Source of the DNA: Brevibacillus_H sp049846925
Lineage (GTDB): Bacteria > Bacillota > Bacilli > Brevibacillales > Brevibacillaceae
DNA length: 64,000 nucleotides
NCBI RefSeq assembly: GCF_049846925.1
Contig: NZ_JBNCMT010000028.1
Span: 1 to 64,000, forward strand
Reading direction: 5' to 3'
Below the pieces are notes generated by a model, which was not told the origin of the DNA, did no database searches, and saw nothing but the letters and a program-made list of their open reading frames with translations. The position numbers were made by a program, and so were the translations under genes. The first letter of the stretch is position 1; each line of letters starts with the position of its first letter. This document shows, piece after piece, positions 44,530 to 53,937 of this stretch.

Positions 44530-45699
44530 GTGAAATCCGTAAAAGTATTAAGTAGTCTGGCATTAGTAGGTTCTTTGTTATCCGCAACACCAGTATTTGC
44601 AAACCAAGCCAATTCCCATGCACAGTACCAGCATTCTGATTCAGTTGAAGTCAGTGCTGTCCAATCAGAAGCAAAGAAAGCTGTAACTGCAATCAATTCA
44701 ATAAAAAAATTACTAAAGAAAGCTGATCAAAATAAATTAGACTACAAAGGCATTGAAAAACTCTATAAAACGAATCTGCAAAGTCTTGTTCAAGAGCGTG
44801 ACACCGCTTTGAAAGAGAAAGTAGATTCATTATTAATGGCAGCATTGCAAGATGGAAAAGACGGTAAAGTAACTGCAAAATATGTAGCTGAGCTTTTTGA
44901 CAAGTTACTTATTAAAGAAACATTTGCATTTATGCGTGCAGAATTGAGAAAAGTTAGTGATGATTGGCAAGATAAAGAAAAAGCCAAAGCCGATTATACA
45001 CGTGCTACTGAGTACTTCGCTGGTTTAAAAGATTGGGTAAAAACAACAGACGGCAAATTTGGTGTTACATTGCAAGATAAGATCAATGGTGGAATTGCTG
45101 ACTTAGCAAAGGCAATTGATGAAGGTAACACATTGAACTACAACTTAGCAAGACAAGTGGTCGACAAGACTATGATGAAGGCGTTCTATCTCCATACCAA
45201 TCAATACGCAGTTGATATCGAAAAATTAGCAAAAGCGGGAGATGCCAATGTAAAGGCAGAACAAGCTGCAGCGTGGGCTACATATCAAGTGCTTCATAGT
45301 TACATTGTTAAAGAAGGGGAAACGGCTGAAGACGCAAACTATATCAACAGTATGTTTGACAATGCTACCGACCCTAAAACGATTGATTCCAATAAAATTA
45401 ACAAAGCAATGGTTCGTGGTTTTATCGGAGTTACCAAAAGTGAATTCGCCGCTTCATTTGAAGAAGCCAACTGGGGCAAAGATAAATCCAAAATAACTGC
45501 TCTTGAAGGACTCCTTTTCATTAATCTCATGGAGACAGATCTGCAAAAAAAACTCGGGAAAACAAGCTATAATGCTCTTGTAAAAACAGGAACACAACTA
45601 GTTAATGCAATCAATGCAAACGATAAAGCAAAAGCAGAAAAATTGCATAAGAGTTTGTTAACCTCTCTCGATATAGCATTAGCTAAAGTAATAGAATAA
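44530..45699 (+). CDS. Iron-regulated secreted helical repeat protein of unknown family
   Basis: 389 residues from GTG 44530; AAGGGGGAATATCC upstream. A signal peptide ends at VFANQA. The mature protein is almost all helix and seems built of three related units, marked by VAELFDKLLIKETFAFMRAEL, ARQVVDKTMMKAFYLHTNQY and INKAMVRGFIGVTKSEFAAS. No lipobox, wall anchor or heme motif is seen. The Fur boxes upstream suggest iron capture or release at the surface. The gene is visibly richer in A and T than its neighbours, a possible sign of transfer. Confidence 0.75.
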   Translation: MKSVKVLSSLALVGSLLSATPVFANQANSHAQYQHSDSVEVSAVQSEAKKAVTAINSIKKLLKKADQNKLDYKGIEKLYKTNLQSLVQERDTALKEKVDSLLMAALQDGKDGKVTAKYVAELFDKLLIKETFAFMRAELRKVSDDWQDKEKAKADYTRATEYFAGLKDWVKTTDGKFGVTLQDKINGGIADLAKAIDEGNTLNYNLARQVVDKTMMKAFYLHTNQYAVDIEKLAKAGDANVKAEQAAAWATYQVLHSYIVKEGETAEDANYINSMFDNATDPKTIDSNKINKAMVRGFIGVTKSEFAASFEEANWGKDKSKITALEGLLFINLMETDLQKKLGKTSYNALVKTGTQLVNAINANDKAKAEKLHKSLLTSLDIALAKVIE

Positions 45700-45717
45700 T
45701 AAAGCACCAGAAACGTC

Positions 45718-45760
45718 AGGGCAGTCTCATTTGTATGGGGCTGTTCTTTTTTATTTTTTC
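45718..45760 (+). terminator. Terminator after the Fur-controlled gene
   Basis: GGGCAGTCTC pairs with GGGGCTGTTC (some G-T pairs), followed by TTTTTTATTTTTT. Confidence 0.7.
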
Positions 45761-45968
45761 CTGTCACAAATACAACCTTATAAAATGCTATTTGAACCAA
45801 ACAGAAGCACCTGTGTGGTTGTGTACTCTGGTATTCATCGGTATTCCAGCAGCATGTGTCTATTTATCATGAAACTTTTCATTTGTCAGAAAAAAATCAA
45901 TTGTTCCTGCATGAGTGTTGTAATAAAATGGGAAGAAATAGCTGAGACAAGGAAGGGGCTTAGATGAG

Positions 45969-47123
45969 ATGAGCAGAGTAGAAAAAGGGTATTTCGGACA
46001 ATTTGGTGGAAGCTTTGTTCCACCCGATCTTCAAGAGGTTCTTGATTACCTGGCAGAGCAATTTGAGAAATATAAAGATGATCCGGAGTTCAATGAGGAA
46101 TTTCGGTACTACTTGCGAGAGTTTGTTGGTAGAGAAAATCCGTTAACTTTCGCCAGACATCTGACAGAGAAACTGAATGGTGCCAAAATCTATCTCAAAC
46201 GGGAAGACCTGAACCATACAGGTGCCCATAAAATTAATAATGTAATTGGTCAAATCCTGCTCGCCAAACGAATGGGAGCAAAGCGAGTGATCGCTGAAAC
46301 GGGAGCAGGACAGCACGGTGTGGCTACAGCAACAGTCTGCGCCATGTTTGGAATCGATTGTGTCATCTACATGGGGGCAGAAGATACCAAGAGACAGGCA
46401 CTTAACGTATTTCGCATGGAGCTGCTTGGTGCAAAGGTTGTTCCCGTTACCAAAGGCCAAGGCAGGCTAAAAGATGCAGTCGATGAGGCATTAGGCGATC
46501 TGGTGCAAAATTATGCGAATACGTTTTATTTGCTTGGCTCGGCGGTGGGGCCGCATCCGTTCCCCAGCATGGTCAAGCACTTCCAGTCCGTGATTAGTGA
46601 AGAATCCAAAAAGCAAATTCTGGAGAAAGAAGGCCGCCTTCCTACAGCAGTTATTGCTTGCGCAGGTGGTGGCAGTAATGCGATTGGTGCATTTGCTCAC
46701 TACATCGCTGAACCCGATGTCCGATTAATTGGGGTAGAACCTGACCAGGCCCCGTCACTCACAGAGGGTGTTCCTGCAGTCATCCATGGATTTAAATGTC
46801 TCGTCCTGCTTGATGAGGAAGGGAATCCCAAACCGACTTATTCTATTGCAGCGGGATTGGATTATCCTGGCATCGGCCCTGAACATAGCTATCTCAAAGA
46901 AATCGGCAGAGCCGAATACGTGACTGTTACAAACGAAGAAGTATTGGAAGCTTTCCAGGTACTGGCGAAAACAGAGGGGATCATTCCAGCGCTTGAAAGC
47001 GCTCATGCAGTTGCCCATACGCTGAAGCTGGCACCAACCTTGGCGAAGGACGATATCGTGATCATCAACATTTCCGGCCGTGGCGACAAGGATGTAGAAC
47101 AGGTATATCACATGCTGAAATAA
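45969..47123 (+). CDS. trpB: Tryptophan synthase beta chain, solitary
   Basis: 384 residues. Pyridoxal-phosphate lysine in LNHTGAHKINN; ETGAGQHGVATATVCA, GGGSNAIGAF (phosphate cradle), EGIIPALESAHA and the ending ISGRGDKD are all intact. It joins indole and serine to make tryptophan. There is no trpA or other trp gene next to it, so it is either a second copy or one working with free indole. AAGGGGC precedes the ATG. A weak -35/-10 pair (TTGTTC/TAAAAT) lies about 45-70 bases upstream. Confidence 0.94.
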   Translation: MSRVEKGYFGQFGGSFVPPDLQEVLDYLAEQFEKYKDDPEFNEEFRYYLREFVGRENPLTFARHLTEKLNGAKIYLKREDLNHTGAHKINNVIGQILLAKRMGAKRVIAETGAGQHGVATATVCAMFGIDCVIYMGAEDTKRQALNVFRMELLGAKVVPVTKGQGRLKDAVDEALGDLVQNYANTFYLLGSAVGPHPFPSMVKHFQSVISEESKKQILEKEGRLPTAVIACAGGGSNAIGAFAHYIAEPDVRLIGVEPDQAPSLTEGVPAVIHGFKCLVLLDEEGNPKPTYSIAAGLDYPGIGPEHSYLKEIGRAEYVTVTNEEVLEAFQVLAKTEGIIPALESAHAVAHTLKLAPTLAKDDIVIINISGRGDKDVEQVYHMLK

Positions 47124-47138
47124 TAAGAATCAATTAGG

Positions 47139-47193
47139 CTCCATGTCCAAGGGGACTGATCCCAGTCCCCCCAAGTGACGTGGAGTTTTTTTG
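47139..47193 (+). terminator. trpB terminator, nested hairpins
   Basis: CTCCATGTC (47140-47148) pairs with GACGTGGAG (47178-47186), enclosing a second stem GGGGACTG/CAGTCCCC (47152-47159, 47164-47171). TTTTTTTG follows. Confidence 0.88.
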
Positions 47194-47302
47194 TATTATC
47201 GGAAAGTTCATCTGCTATATAAAGATTACGGTTTTCTTTTGGAAGTTTAGGGCAAATTAGGAAAACCTAAGATCACAGGCCAGATGATACAGAGGTGAAA
47301 CG

Positions 47303-48754
47303 ATGAGCGATACGATTTCAGACAATCTGGAAGAGAATACGGAAATCCTTCTGGGACAGTTTTCGAAAATGACTGATTTTGTGATCAGACGATTCAAACT
47401 GCGTTCTGGAACAGATGCTGCGCTTGTCTATTTTGACGGTTTGGTTGATCGGCTATCGGTGAACGAGCATTTGCTGAAGCCTTTGATCTTTGAAATCGAA
47501 AATGATGAGATCGACCAAATACACCTGCCAATCGGGAAAATGAGCATAACCAATGAGTGGAAGGAAATCGAGTATTCCCTGTTTATTGGAATCAGTGTCC
47601 TGTTTGTTCATCAACAGCCACATGCACTGATGTTTGATACACAAGGTTGGCCCCAGCGGGCAATTAAGGAGCCACAAATTGAATCCTCCTTGAAAGGTGG
47701 GCATCAGGGCTTTACGGAGACGGCCGATCAGAATATCTCGTTGATTCGCCGTTATCTCCCTAATCGTGAGCTGAAAATCCGCAATTACTCGATAGGCAGA
47801 AGAGGAAAGACAAGAATATTTATGATGTACCTGGAGGACATTGTTAATTCAGATTATCTAAAGGAATTAGAACGACGGATGGGCCAGATTGATGTAGATG
47901 CCGTATTAAATACAGGTGAGCTTGCGGAGTTTCTGGAGGATCGGCCGTTCAGTATTTTTCCCCAGGTGATTCTTACTGAACGTCCGGATGCGGTGGCATC
48001 TCAATTATTACAAGGAAGGGTGACTCTGGTAGTTGATCATTCTCCTTCTGCCATTGTGCTTCCGGCTAGTTTTGCTACTTTTTTTCAAAGTGTGGACGAT
48101 TACAGCTCACGCTGGGTGATTTCATCTTTTTTGCGAGTGTTACGGTTTATTGCATTTTTGATCGCTACCTGTTTGCCTGCAACCTACATTGCCATGATCT
48201 CTTTTCATTATGAGGTAATACCAGTTGACCTGTTGATATCTGTTGGTGAATCAAGAGCAAGAGTTCCCTTCCCCCCCATCGTTGAAGCGTTGATTATGGA
48301 GTTGGCCATCGAAATGCTGCGAGAGGCTGGTCTACGTGTCCCTTCTCCGATTGGACAAACCATAGGGGTGGTTGGGGGGATCATTATCGGTCAGGCTGCT
48401 GTCCAGGCAGGAGTTGTCAGTAACATCATGGTTGTCGTTGTCGCTATCACAGCTATTTCATCGTTTATTATTCCCAATCAGGACATGGCACTATCTCTGC
48501 GGCTTATTCGATTCCCGATGATGCTGGTTTCATCCTTTTTTGGAATGGTGGGTATCACGATCGGGCTGATGATCATCATTGCTCATATTATTTCTCTGGA
48601 ATCACTGCAAGTGCCATTTGGAAGTCCGATCATACCAGTGAGAGCGCCTGACTGGAAGGATACATGGATCCGTGTACCGTTGCGATACATGATTAATCGG
48701 CCGTTATCAACAAAGCCGAAACAACTTATTCGGCAGAAGCGACGCAGACCGTAA
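47303..48754 (+). CDS. Spore germinant receptor, A subunit
   Basis: 483 residues, GerAA/GerKA family. A soluble N-terminal domain (about 1-270) is followed by several membrane helices (about 275-440), with the conserved block GRVTLVVDHSPSAIVLP...FFQSVDDYSSRW at the junction and PFPPIVEALIMELAIEMLREAGLRVP further on. It forms, with the B and C subunits, a receptor in the spore inner membrane that starts germination when it binds nutrients. First gene of a three-gene operon, 24 bases from the next. Expected under sigma-G, though I did not find a clear sigma-G promoter. Confidence 0.95.
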   Translation: MSDTISDNLEENTEILLGQFSKMTDFVIRRFKLRSGTDAALVYFDGLVDRLSVNEHLLKPLIFEIENDEIDQIHLPIGKMSITNEWKEIEYSLFIGISVLFVHQQPHALMFDTQGWPQRAIKEPQIESSLKGGHQGFTETADQNISLIRRYLPNRELKIRNYSIGRRGKTRIFMMYLEDIVNSDYLKELERRMGQIDVDAVLNTGELAEFLEDRPFSIFPQVILTERPDAVASQLLQGRVTLVVDHSPSAIVLPASFATFFQSVDDYSSRWVISSFLRVLRFIAFLIATCLPATYIAMISFHYEVIPVDLLISVGESRARVPFPPIVEALIMELAIEMLREAGLRVPSPIGQTIGVVGGIIIGQAAVQAGVVSNIMVVVVAITAISSFIIPNQDMALSLRLIRFPMMLVSSFFGMVGITIGLMIIIAHIISLESLQVPFGSPIIPVRAPDWKDTWIRVPLRYMINRPLSTKPKQLIRQKRRRP

Positions 48755-48778
48755 AATCCCCTAAATGAGGTTTACGAA

Positions 48779-49867
48779 ATGATACAAATATCATATATCC
48801 AATACGTTTTGTTAATCTTTATGGCTCAGGTTGGTATTGGTATTTTGTCACTCCCTCGTGACTTGATGGAAAAAGCGGGGACTGACGGTTGGATTGCTAT
48901 CTTTCCTGGCTGGATCATATCCATGGGTATCAGCATCATCGTCATATCCATCATGAAAAAAGACCCTTCAAGCACCATTTTTGAGCTTTTGCCAAAATAC
49001 CTGGGAAAATGGATTGGCAAGTTATTTATCGTCATTTGGGTCCTCTATGGTTTGAGTGGCTCTACGGTTGTACTATTCACCACACTCCATGTAATCAATC
49101 AGTGGATACTGCCCAACACCAAGCAATACATCCTCATGCTGCTGTTTTCCATCCCTCTTTACATGATTACGGTTCAAGGGTTAAAAGGAATTGCCAGATT
49201 TGCGGAGTTAGCGTATTTTACTTTGCCCTGGATACCTGTCTTTCTGCTGTTTACCCTTTCAGACCTAAACTGGTTGCATCTGCTGCCCGTTCTCAAGGAG
49301 GGATGGATGCCCATTATCAAAACAGTGAAATCTACGGTACTCTCTTTTCTAGGCTTTGAGCTTGCTTTTCTGCTCTATCCCTATCTAATCAAGAAAGAAA
49401 AAGCAGTTAAAGGCATACTGATTGCCAATACTATGTCCATGCTGGTTTTTGTTGTGGTAACCATTATTAGCTATCTTCGTTTCAGTCCGTTAGAAGTGGA
49501 GGCTTACGTATGGCCTACCCTTAACCTGCTCAAATTGATTCGTCTTCCTTTTTTGGAGAGATTTGAAATCATTTTTCTTTCGTTTTACCTGTTCATTTTA
49601 TTTAAGACGATCATTCCCTATGCTTACTTTGCAATTGAAGGAACGAGCCGCCTGTTTGGGGGAAAATACAATCAACTCTCTTTGCGGGTAATTGTCCTTG
49701 GGTGGATCGTAGCCTCCTTTTTTTTCATCCCTACCTATGATGAGATTATTCAGATAGGGAAATTTTGGGGTCAGTTTGGTCTTTATCTCGCTTTTGGTTT
49801 CCCTGTTGTGTTCTTCCTTTATCAGAAGATCTTTCGCATCTTTAGAAGAAAGGAACTGTCTGAATGA
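48779..49867 (+). CDS. Spore germinant receptor, B subunit (permease-like)
   Basis: 362 residues, about ten membrane segments, GerAB/spore permease family of the APC superfamily. AQVGIGILSLPRDLMEKAGTDGWIA near the start is the family signature, in the unwound first helix that binds the ligand. Probably the ligand-binding subunit. GerC starts before this gene ends (four-base ATGA overlap). Confidence 0.94.
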   Translation: MIQISYIQYVLLIFMAQVGIGILSLPRDLMEKAGTDGWIAIFPGWIISMGISIIVISIMKKDPSSTIFELLPKYLGKWIGKLFIVIWVLYGLSGSTVVLFTTLHVINQWILPNTKQYILMLLFSIPLYMITVQGLKGIARFAELAYFTLPWIPVFLLFTLSDLNWLHLLPVLKEGWMPIIKTVKSTVLSFLGFELAFLLYPYLIKKEKAVKGILIANTMSMLVFVVVTIISYLRFSPLEVEAYVWPTLNLLKLIRLPFLERFEIIFLSFYLFILFKTIIPYAYFAIEGTSRLFGGKYNQLSLRVIVLGWIVASFFFIPTYDEIIQIGKFWGQFGLYLAFGFPVVFFLYQKIFRIFRRKELSE

Positions 49868-50985
49868 AGAAAAGACATCTCTCGCTAATACTGTCGGCTG
49901 CCCTTCTGTTACCGGGTTGCGGTGATCAGACCAACTTGGAGGAACAACAAATGACACTGCTGCTTGGGTTGGATGTGGGAAAAGGCGATGAACTAAGATT
50001 TTATTCGGTGTCCCCTGTATTTAGTCCGGAAGCGAGTCAAAAATATAATATCACAGGAACGTATGCGAATACGGCCAGACAGGCAAGGAAAAGACTTGAT
50101 GCGATGAGCATTGGCAGCCTGGTTGGTGGCAAGGTACAAAATATCGTCATTTCGAAAAAGCTGCTTCAAACGAAAAACGTATTTGTTTATCTGGATTCCT
50201 TTTTTCGGGACCCTAAAAACGAGGTCAACGGGATTGTGATGGTCGTAGATGGAGAAGTCAAGGATATTGTATATATGAATATGAAAGACAAGGGAAGGCC
50301 AGGTGTCGTGTTAAAAGAACAGGTCGAAACCTCTTATGAGGGGCGTTCTACTGTTCGCACGACTTTGCAGCAATACCATCGTCAGATGCTTGAGCCTGGA
50401 GTCACTCCCTATTTAACCCAAATTAAGCCTGGAAGTAATGAAATCATCGTAACAGGTACGGCTTTTCTAAACCATGAGGGGAAGTATGTCACTTCCGTTG
50501 GTTTGAAGGAGAGTTCCCTTTTTCTGCTGATGAAAAAGCAATTGCAACGATCTATTCCTGTTTCCTTCATCCTTCCTCCCGATATACTTGAGGACAAAAA
50601 GCAGAAACAGGTTTATCGGATTAACTTGAATATCGGATCGGCAAAAAGAAAGATAACGACAAAGGTTCAACAGGGTACTTTTCATTTCGATATAAAGCTG
50701 GATATAGGCGTAGTCGTAACGGAGCGCCCCTTTAAATTCGATTCCGAGAAAAAGGGAAAACAGTTCAAAAAAGCGGTGGAGATCGCTGTGAAAAAAGATT
50801 GTGAAGAGATCATTCGTAAGTTTCAACAGCACCAAATCGATCCAGTGGGGCTTGGGCAGTACGTACAGGCATTTCATTACAGAGAATGGAAAAAGGTAGA
50901 AAAAGAGTGGGGAAAAGCATTTTCCAAAGCAAAAGTTACGGTTACGCCGAAGGTCAAAATCATGAGCTATGGAGTAGAGAAATAA
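49864..50985 (+). CDS. Spore germinant receptor, C subunit (lipoprotein)
   Basis: 373 residues, Ger(x)C family. Lipobox LLPGC (Cys19) predicts a lipid anchor, normally needed for germinant receptor function. The body is the usual three-domain Ger(x)C layout (LLLGLDVGKGDEL, RQARKRLDAMSIGSLVGGKVQNIVISKKL, GTAFLNHEGKYV). Last gene of the operon. Confidence 0.94.
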   Translation: MKKRHLSLILSAALLLPGCGDQTNLEEQQMTLLLGLDVGKGDELRFYSVSPVFSPEASQKYNITGTYANTARQARKRLDAMSIGSLVGGKVQNIVISKKLLQTKNVFVYLDSFFRDPKNEVNGIVMVVDGEVKDIVYMNMKDKGRPGVVLKEQVETSYEGRSTVRTTLQQYHRQMLEPGVTPYLTQIKPGSNEIIVTGTAFLNHEGKYVTSVGLKESSLFLLMKKQLQRSIPVSFILPPDILEDKKQKQVYRINLNIGSAKRKITTKVQQGTFHFDIKLDIGVVVTERPFKFDSEKKGKQFKKAVEIAVKKDCEEIIRKFQQHQIDPVGLGQYVQAFHYREWKKVEKEWGKAFSKAKVTVTPKVKIMSYGVEK

Positions 50986-50989
50986 TGAA

Positions 50990-51029
50990 ATGAAAAACAA
51001 AACCCCACTCTCCGAACGGAAGGGTGGGG
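50990..51029 (-). terminator. Terminator of the HD-GYP gene
   Basis: CCCCAC and GTGGGG with inner CTCC/GGA pairing (51003-51029). On the minus strand TTTTGTTTTT follows. It may also stop the ger operon weakly. Confidence 0.8.
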
Positions 51030-51056
51030 CATCTTTGTGAAAAAGGGTAAGAATTT

Positions 51057-52418
51057 CTAGACAATCTGATTTTCTGGAGCGATCCGTTCAAGCAAGAGAT
51101 CATCTACTCTGGTAATATGGTGGGCATGCATGAACTCTTCTTCTGTAATCGCAACATGGAAGGCTTCAACCACTTCTGGACAAAACTGCGTTCCTTTGTT
51201 GTTAGCAATTTCGGCACATGCTTGCTGATAAGAGAGTCCCTTTCGATAAGCCCGATTGGAAGTCATGGCATCAAATGAATCGGCAACCGCTGAAATACGA
51301 GCTACGAAAGGAATTTCCAGCTCTTTCAACTGATCTGGATACCCTCGTCCATCATAACGTTCGTGGTGATTGCGGGTGATTTGCAGAATCAGCTTGATGT
51401 TGTTGTCCTCTTTTTCATTTAACTGGGCATACAATCGGTGCAACAACGCTTCCCCGCGTATCGGATGAGTTTTGATAATTTGAAATTCCTCTTGCGTCAA
51501 TCGGCCCGGCTTGAGCAGAATGCTGTCTTCGATTCCGATTTTCCCGATATCATGCAGTAACCCACCCGTGTAAATGGTTTCAACCAGATCTTGATCCAAT
51601 CCCATTTGGCGGGCAATGACCTTCATATAATACGCGACTCGTTGGGAATGACCAAGTGTATAGGCGTCCCGTTCTTCCAGAGCGACAGCCAATGTTTTCA
51701 AAATGCTTTGATTCGCTTGGGCAAGCTGCCTGCTTACGATGGTAGATTTGAGGAGATCCTGCTCTTTTCTGCGAGCACTTGTAAACAAGATGATAGTAAT
51801 CAGATAACTGCCGATAACCAGAAACATTAATAAATACTTGATCTGACTATAATGTCCATAGAAATTTTCTTCGTAGGTGGAAATGGCAACGTACCAGTCC
51901 CATTCAGGAAAATATTGAAAGATAGCAATTTTTTTGCGAGGATCCGGATCATCAGGGTTTTGCCATGTATAATGCAGTTCACCCTGCTTCTGGTTAATAA
52001 TATGTTGGATTATGTACTTTCCGTCTGGTCCCTGTACCTTGTACAGATTTTGTCCTTCCAATTTTGGATGCATGAGTAGATCGCCTTGGGAGTTTGTAAT
52101 AAACAAGTAGTCGCCAGGGCCTAGGGTAATGTCTACACTGGATAAATCACGTGTGCCATTTGGCAACTTGGGGCCGGAAAGAAGCTGTTTTAATTGATTT
52201 TGGGCATCTTCTAAAGGGGTGTGATGCTCTTTCGCTTGTTTGTCGATCTGGTTGATCATGTGAACGACTACGTTAAGCTGCTTGTCCATGCTCCTGATAC
52301 CAGCTCGGAGGTACTCAACTTTCGCCTGTGAGTAACCAATTACTACTATAAAGGTAAAAAGGATAGGGAGTAGAAAGATAAACAAGTAAGTTATCGATCG
52401 AGATTTGGTTACTGTCAA
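51057..52418 (-). CDS. Membrane sensor with Cache domain and HD-GYP phosphodiesterase
   Basis: 453 residues from TTG 52418; AAAGGGAGTGA upstream. Two membrane helices (about 10-30 and 195-215) frame an extracellular single-Cache sensor (YLFITNSQGDLLMHPKLEGQ). The cytoplasmic HD-GYP domain (about 240-435) has LLHDIGKIGI, the HHERYDGRGYP signature and ISAVADSFDAMTS. HD-GYP enzymes break down c-di-GMP to GMP or pGpG. It thus opposes the GGDEF protein encoded at 15203-17461. The ligand of the Cache domain is unknown. Confidence 0.88.
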   Translation of the reverse strand: MTVTKSRSITYLFIFLLPILFTFIVVIGYSQAKVEYLRAGIRSMDKQLNVVVHMINQIDKQAKEHHTPLEDAQNQLKQLLSGPKLPNGTRDLSSVDITLGPGDYLFITNSQGDLLMHPKLEGQNLYKVQGPDGKYIIQHIINQKQGELHYTWQNPDDPDPRKKIAIFQYFPEWDWYVAISTYEENFYGHYSQIKYLLMFLVIGSYLITIILFTSARRKEQDLLKSTIVSRQLAQANQSILKTLAVALEERDAYTLGHSQRVAYYMKVIARQMGLDQDLVETIYTGGLLHDIGKIGIEDSILLKPGRLTQEEFQIIKTHPIRGEALLHRLYAQLNEKEDNNIKLILQITRNHHERYDGRGYPDQLKELEIPFVARISAVADSFDAMTSNRAYRKGLSYQQACAEIANNKGTQFCPEVVEAFHVAITEEEFMHAHHITRVDDLLLERIAPENQIV

Positions 52419-52502
52419 AGATTCACTCCCTTTCCGTGCGAATTGTCACAAAATGTCGTTTCTTTCATAATAGGCGAAATGTTGGAAACGAGCAACTGTT
52501 AC

Positions 52503-52540
52503 CATAAAAACATACGCTCTCGAAAAGGTTCCGAGAGCGC
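52503..52540 (-). terminator. Terminator of the 35-residue gene
   Basis: CGCTCTCG (52515-52522) pairs with CGAGAGCG (52532-52539). On the minus strand TATGTTTTTATGG follows. Confidence 0.7.
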
Positions 52541-52553
52541 AGATATATTATCC

Positions 52554-52661
52554 TTATTCAGCAGGGCGATTGGGTCCTTCCAGTTTTTTATCTCCGTACC
52601 CTGGGCGTTTCTCTTCATTTGGTACAGGCTTTGATGACTTTTGCTTCTTATCGTTTGCCAT
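52554..52661 (-). CDS. Small basic protein, 35 residues, spore-type
   Basis: ATG 52661 has GGAG eight bases upstream. The protein begins MANDKKQKSSKPVPNEEKRP and ends KKLEGPNRPAE. Lys- and Pro-rich, no hydrophobic segment. The GPNRP ending recalls short spore-associated proteins of Bacillales, but I cannot name a family. It has its own terminator. Confidence 0.6.
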   Translation of the reverse strand: MANDKKQKSSKPVPNEEKRPGYGDKKLEGPNRPAE

Positions 52662-52689
52662 CCAAATCGCTCCGTTTCTTCATTGTTAT

Positions 52690-53937
52690 TTATTTCGCCT
52701 TTTCTTTTTTGGTGGCCCAGGTAGAAACTGATTTCGCTTCACGATTTTTCTGTTTCGCATAAGCAGCGAACAAACCGAGGATTGCACAGATAACGAGCGT
52801 AAAAAATCCGTAAATGAACCAGGGAAGCTGGCTTCCTACACCACCAAACCTCTCCATAATGGAACCGCCTGCTACATTGCCGATGGCTCCTCCGATTCCC
52901 GATACCACATTCGAAATGCCAAAGTAAGCGCCCATCCATTTGGGACTTGCGAAATGACCAACCAAACTGTCCAGTACCGGCAGGAATAGCATTTCTCCTG
53001 TGATAAAAAGAATGGCTGATCCGCTCAGTTGGACGAAATTACTTGTTCTTCCAAGCAAAAAAAGCCCCGTACCGAGAAATAATGTACCGACAATCAAGGC
53101 AATATAGGGATTGATTCTCTCCAGCACAAACCGGGATATAGGGCCCTGAAACAAAACTACGCAGATAGAATTGATGGTCCAAATCAGTCCAATCGAGGTT
53201 GCCGAGTGCAAAACATATTCCCCTCGGATCGGCAGAATAAATGCGAATTGGGCATAGAGGGCCCAAATGAACAAGGAGACGACCGAGAACAAGAGAAAGC
53301 TTCGGTGAGACAAGATTTCCCGGTATTCACTGAGCGGAATCGGTCGGCATTTTTCTCCTTGGCAGCGATCATTAGGCAGTACCGAAAATGTAAGCAAAGC
53401 TAGCAAGCCATGTGCAATCGCGGCGTAAATAAAAATCTGCTCCGTTGCGCCGATGGCGAAGATCGTGATAATAATGCCAGCTGCAATGATTCCGATGTTG
53501 GCTGCAATGCCCCGCCATGAAAATGCAGTCGTACGTTGTGATTCGTCCACAACCTGGGAAATCATTGCTTTCAATGTAGGTGCTAAGAGACCCACTCCGA
53601 TTCCATTGACGAAGGCGAACAACATAAAAAATACATACGTAATGCTTCTGCTGTACCCGATCATTGCACCTAACTGGATGAGAGTTCCCAGTCCCATGAC
53701 ATTTCTTCGGCCAAAGCGGTCAGATAAAAAGCCTCCAAACAAACTGCCGATTTGAAAAGCCACACTTCCCACACCGAGAATGATGCCGACTTCTGCCAAT
53801 GAGAAATGCCGGGTTTTCTCCAGAAAAATGGGAAACAGCGGAATGACCAGATAGGTAGCCAGATGCATAAACAGTGACGTTGCCATCAGGATCAGGAAGA
53901 TTCGGTTTGTAAGTAGCCGCTTGGTAGAAGTAGTCAT
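52690..53937 (-). CDS. MFS transporter (drug-exporter type)
   Basis: 415 residues, 12 membrane segments. Motif A GGFLSDRFGRRNVMGLG lies between helices 2 and 3, and a GIGVGLLAPTLKAMISQ motif is in helix 4. Probably an efflux pump of the MdtH/YttB type; the substrate is unknown. No convincing ribosome site precedes ATG 53937 (CCATACTAACGT), so either the message is leaderless or the start is wrong. Confidence 0.82.
   Translation of the reverse strand: MTTSTKRLLTNRIFLILMATSLFMHLATYLVIPLFPIFLEKTRHFSLAEVGIILGVGSVAFQIGSLFGGFLSDRFGRRNVMGLGTLIQLGAMIGYSRSITYVFFMLFAFVNGIGVGLLAPTLKAMISQVVDESQRTTAFSWRGIAANIGIIAAGIIITIFAIGATEQIFIYAAIAHGLLALLTFSVLPNDRCQGEKCRPIPLSEYREILSHRSFLLFSVVSLFIWALYAQFAFILPIRGEYVLHSATSIGLIWTINSICVVLFQGPISRFVLERINPYIALIVGTLFLGTGLFLLGRTSNFVQLSGSAILFITGEMLFLPVLDSLVGHFASPKWMGAYFGISNVVSGIGGAIGNVAGGSIMERFGGVGSQLPWFIYGFFTLVICAILGLFAAYAKQKNREAKSVSTWATKKEKAK

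Noticed and set aside
45731..45967. A 78-residue gene before trpB
   Set aside because: It starts inside a terminator hairpin, has no ribosome site and no sensible composition.
47200..47300. Sigma-G promoter before the ger operon
   Set aside because: Expected from the gene type, but I found no good -35/-10 pair of the sigma-G kind.
52443..52634. A 63-residue plus-strand gene
   Set aside because: It runs opposite the 35-residue gene and its terminator and has no ribosome site.
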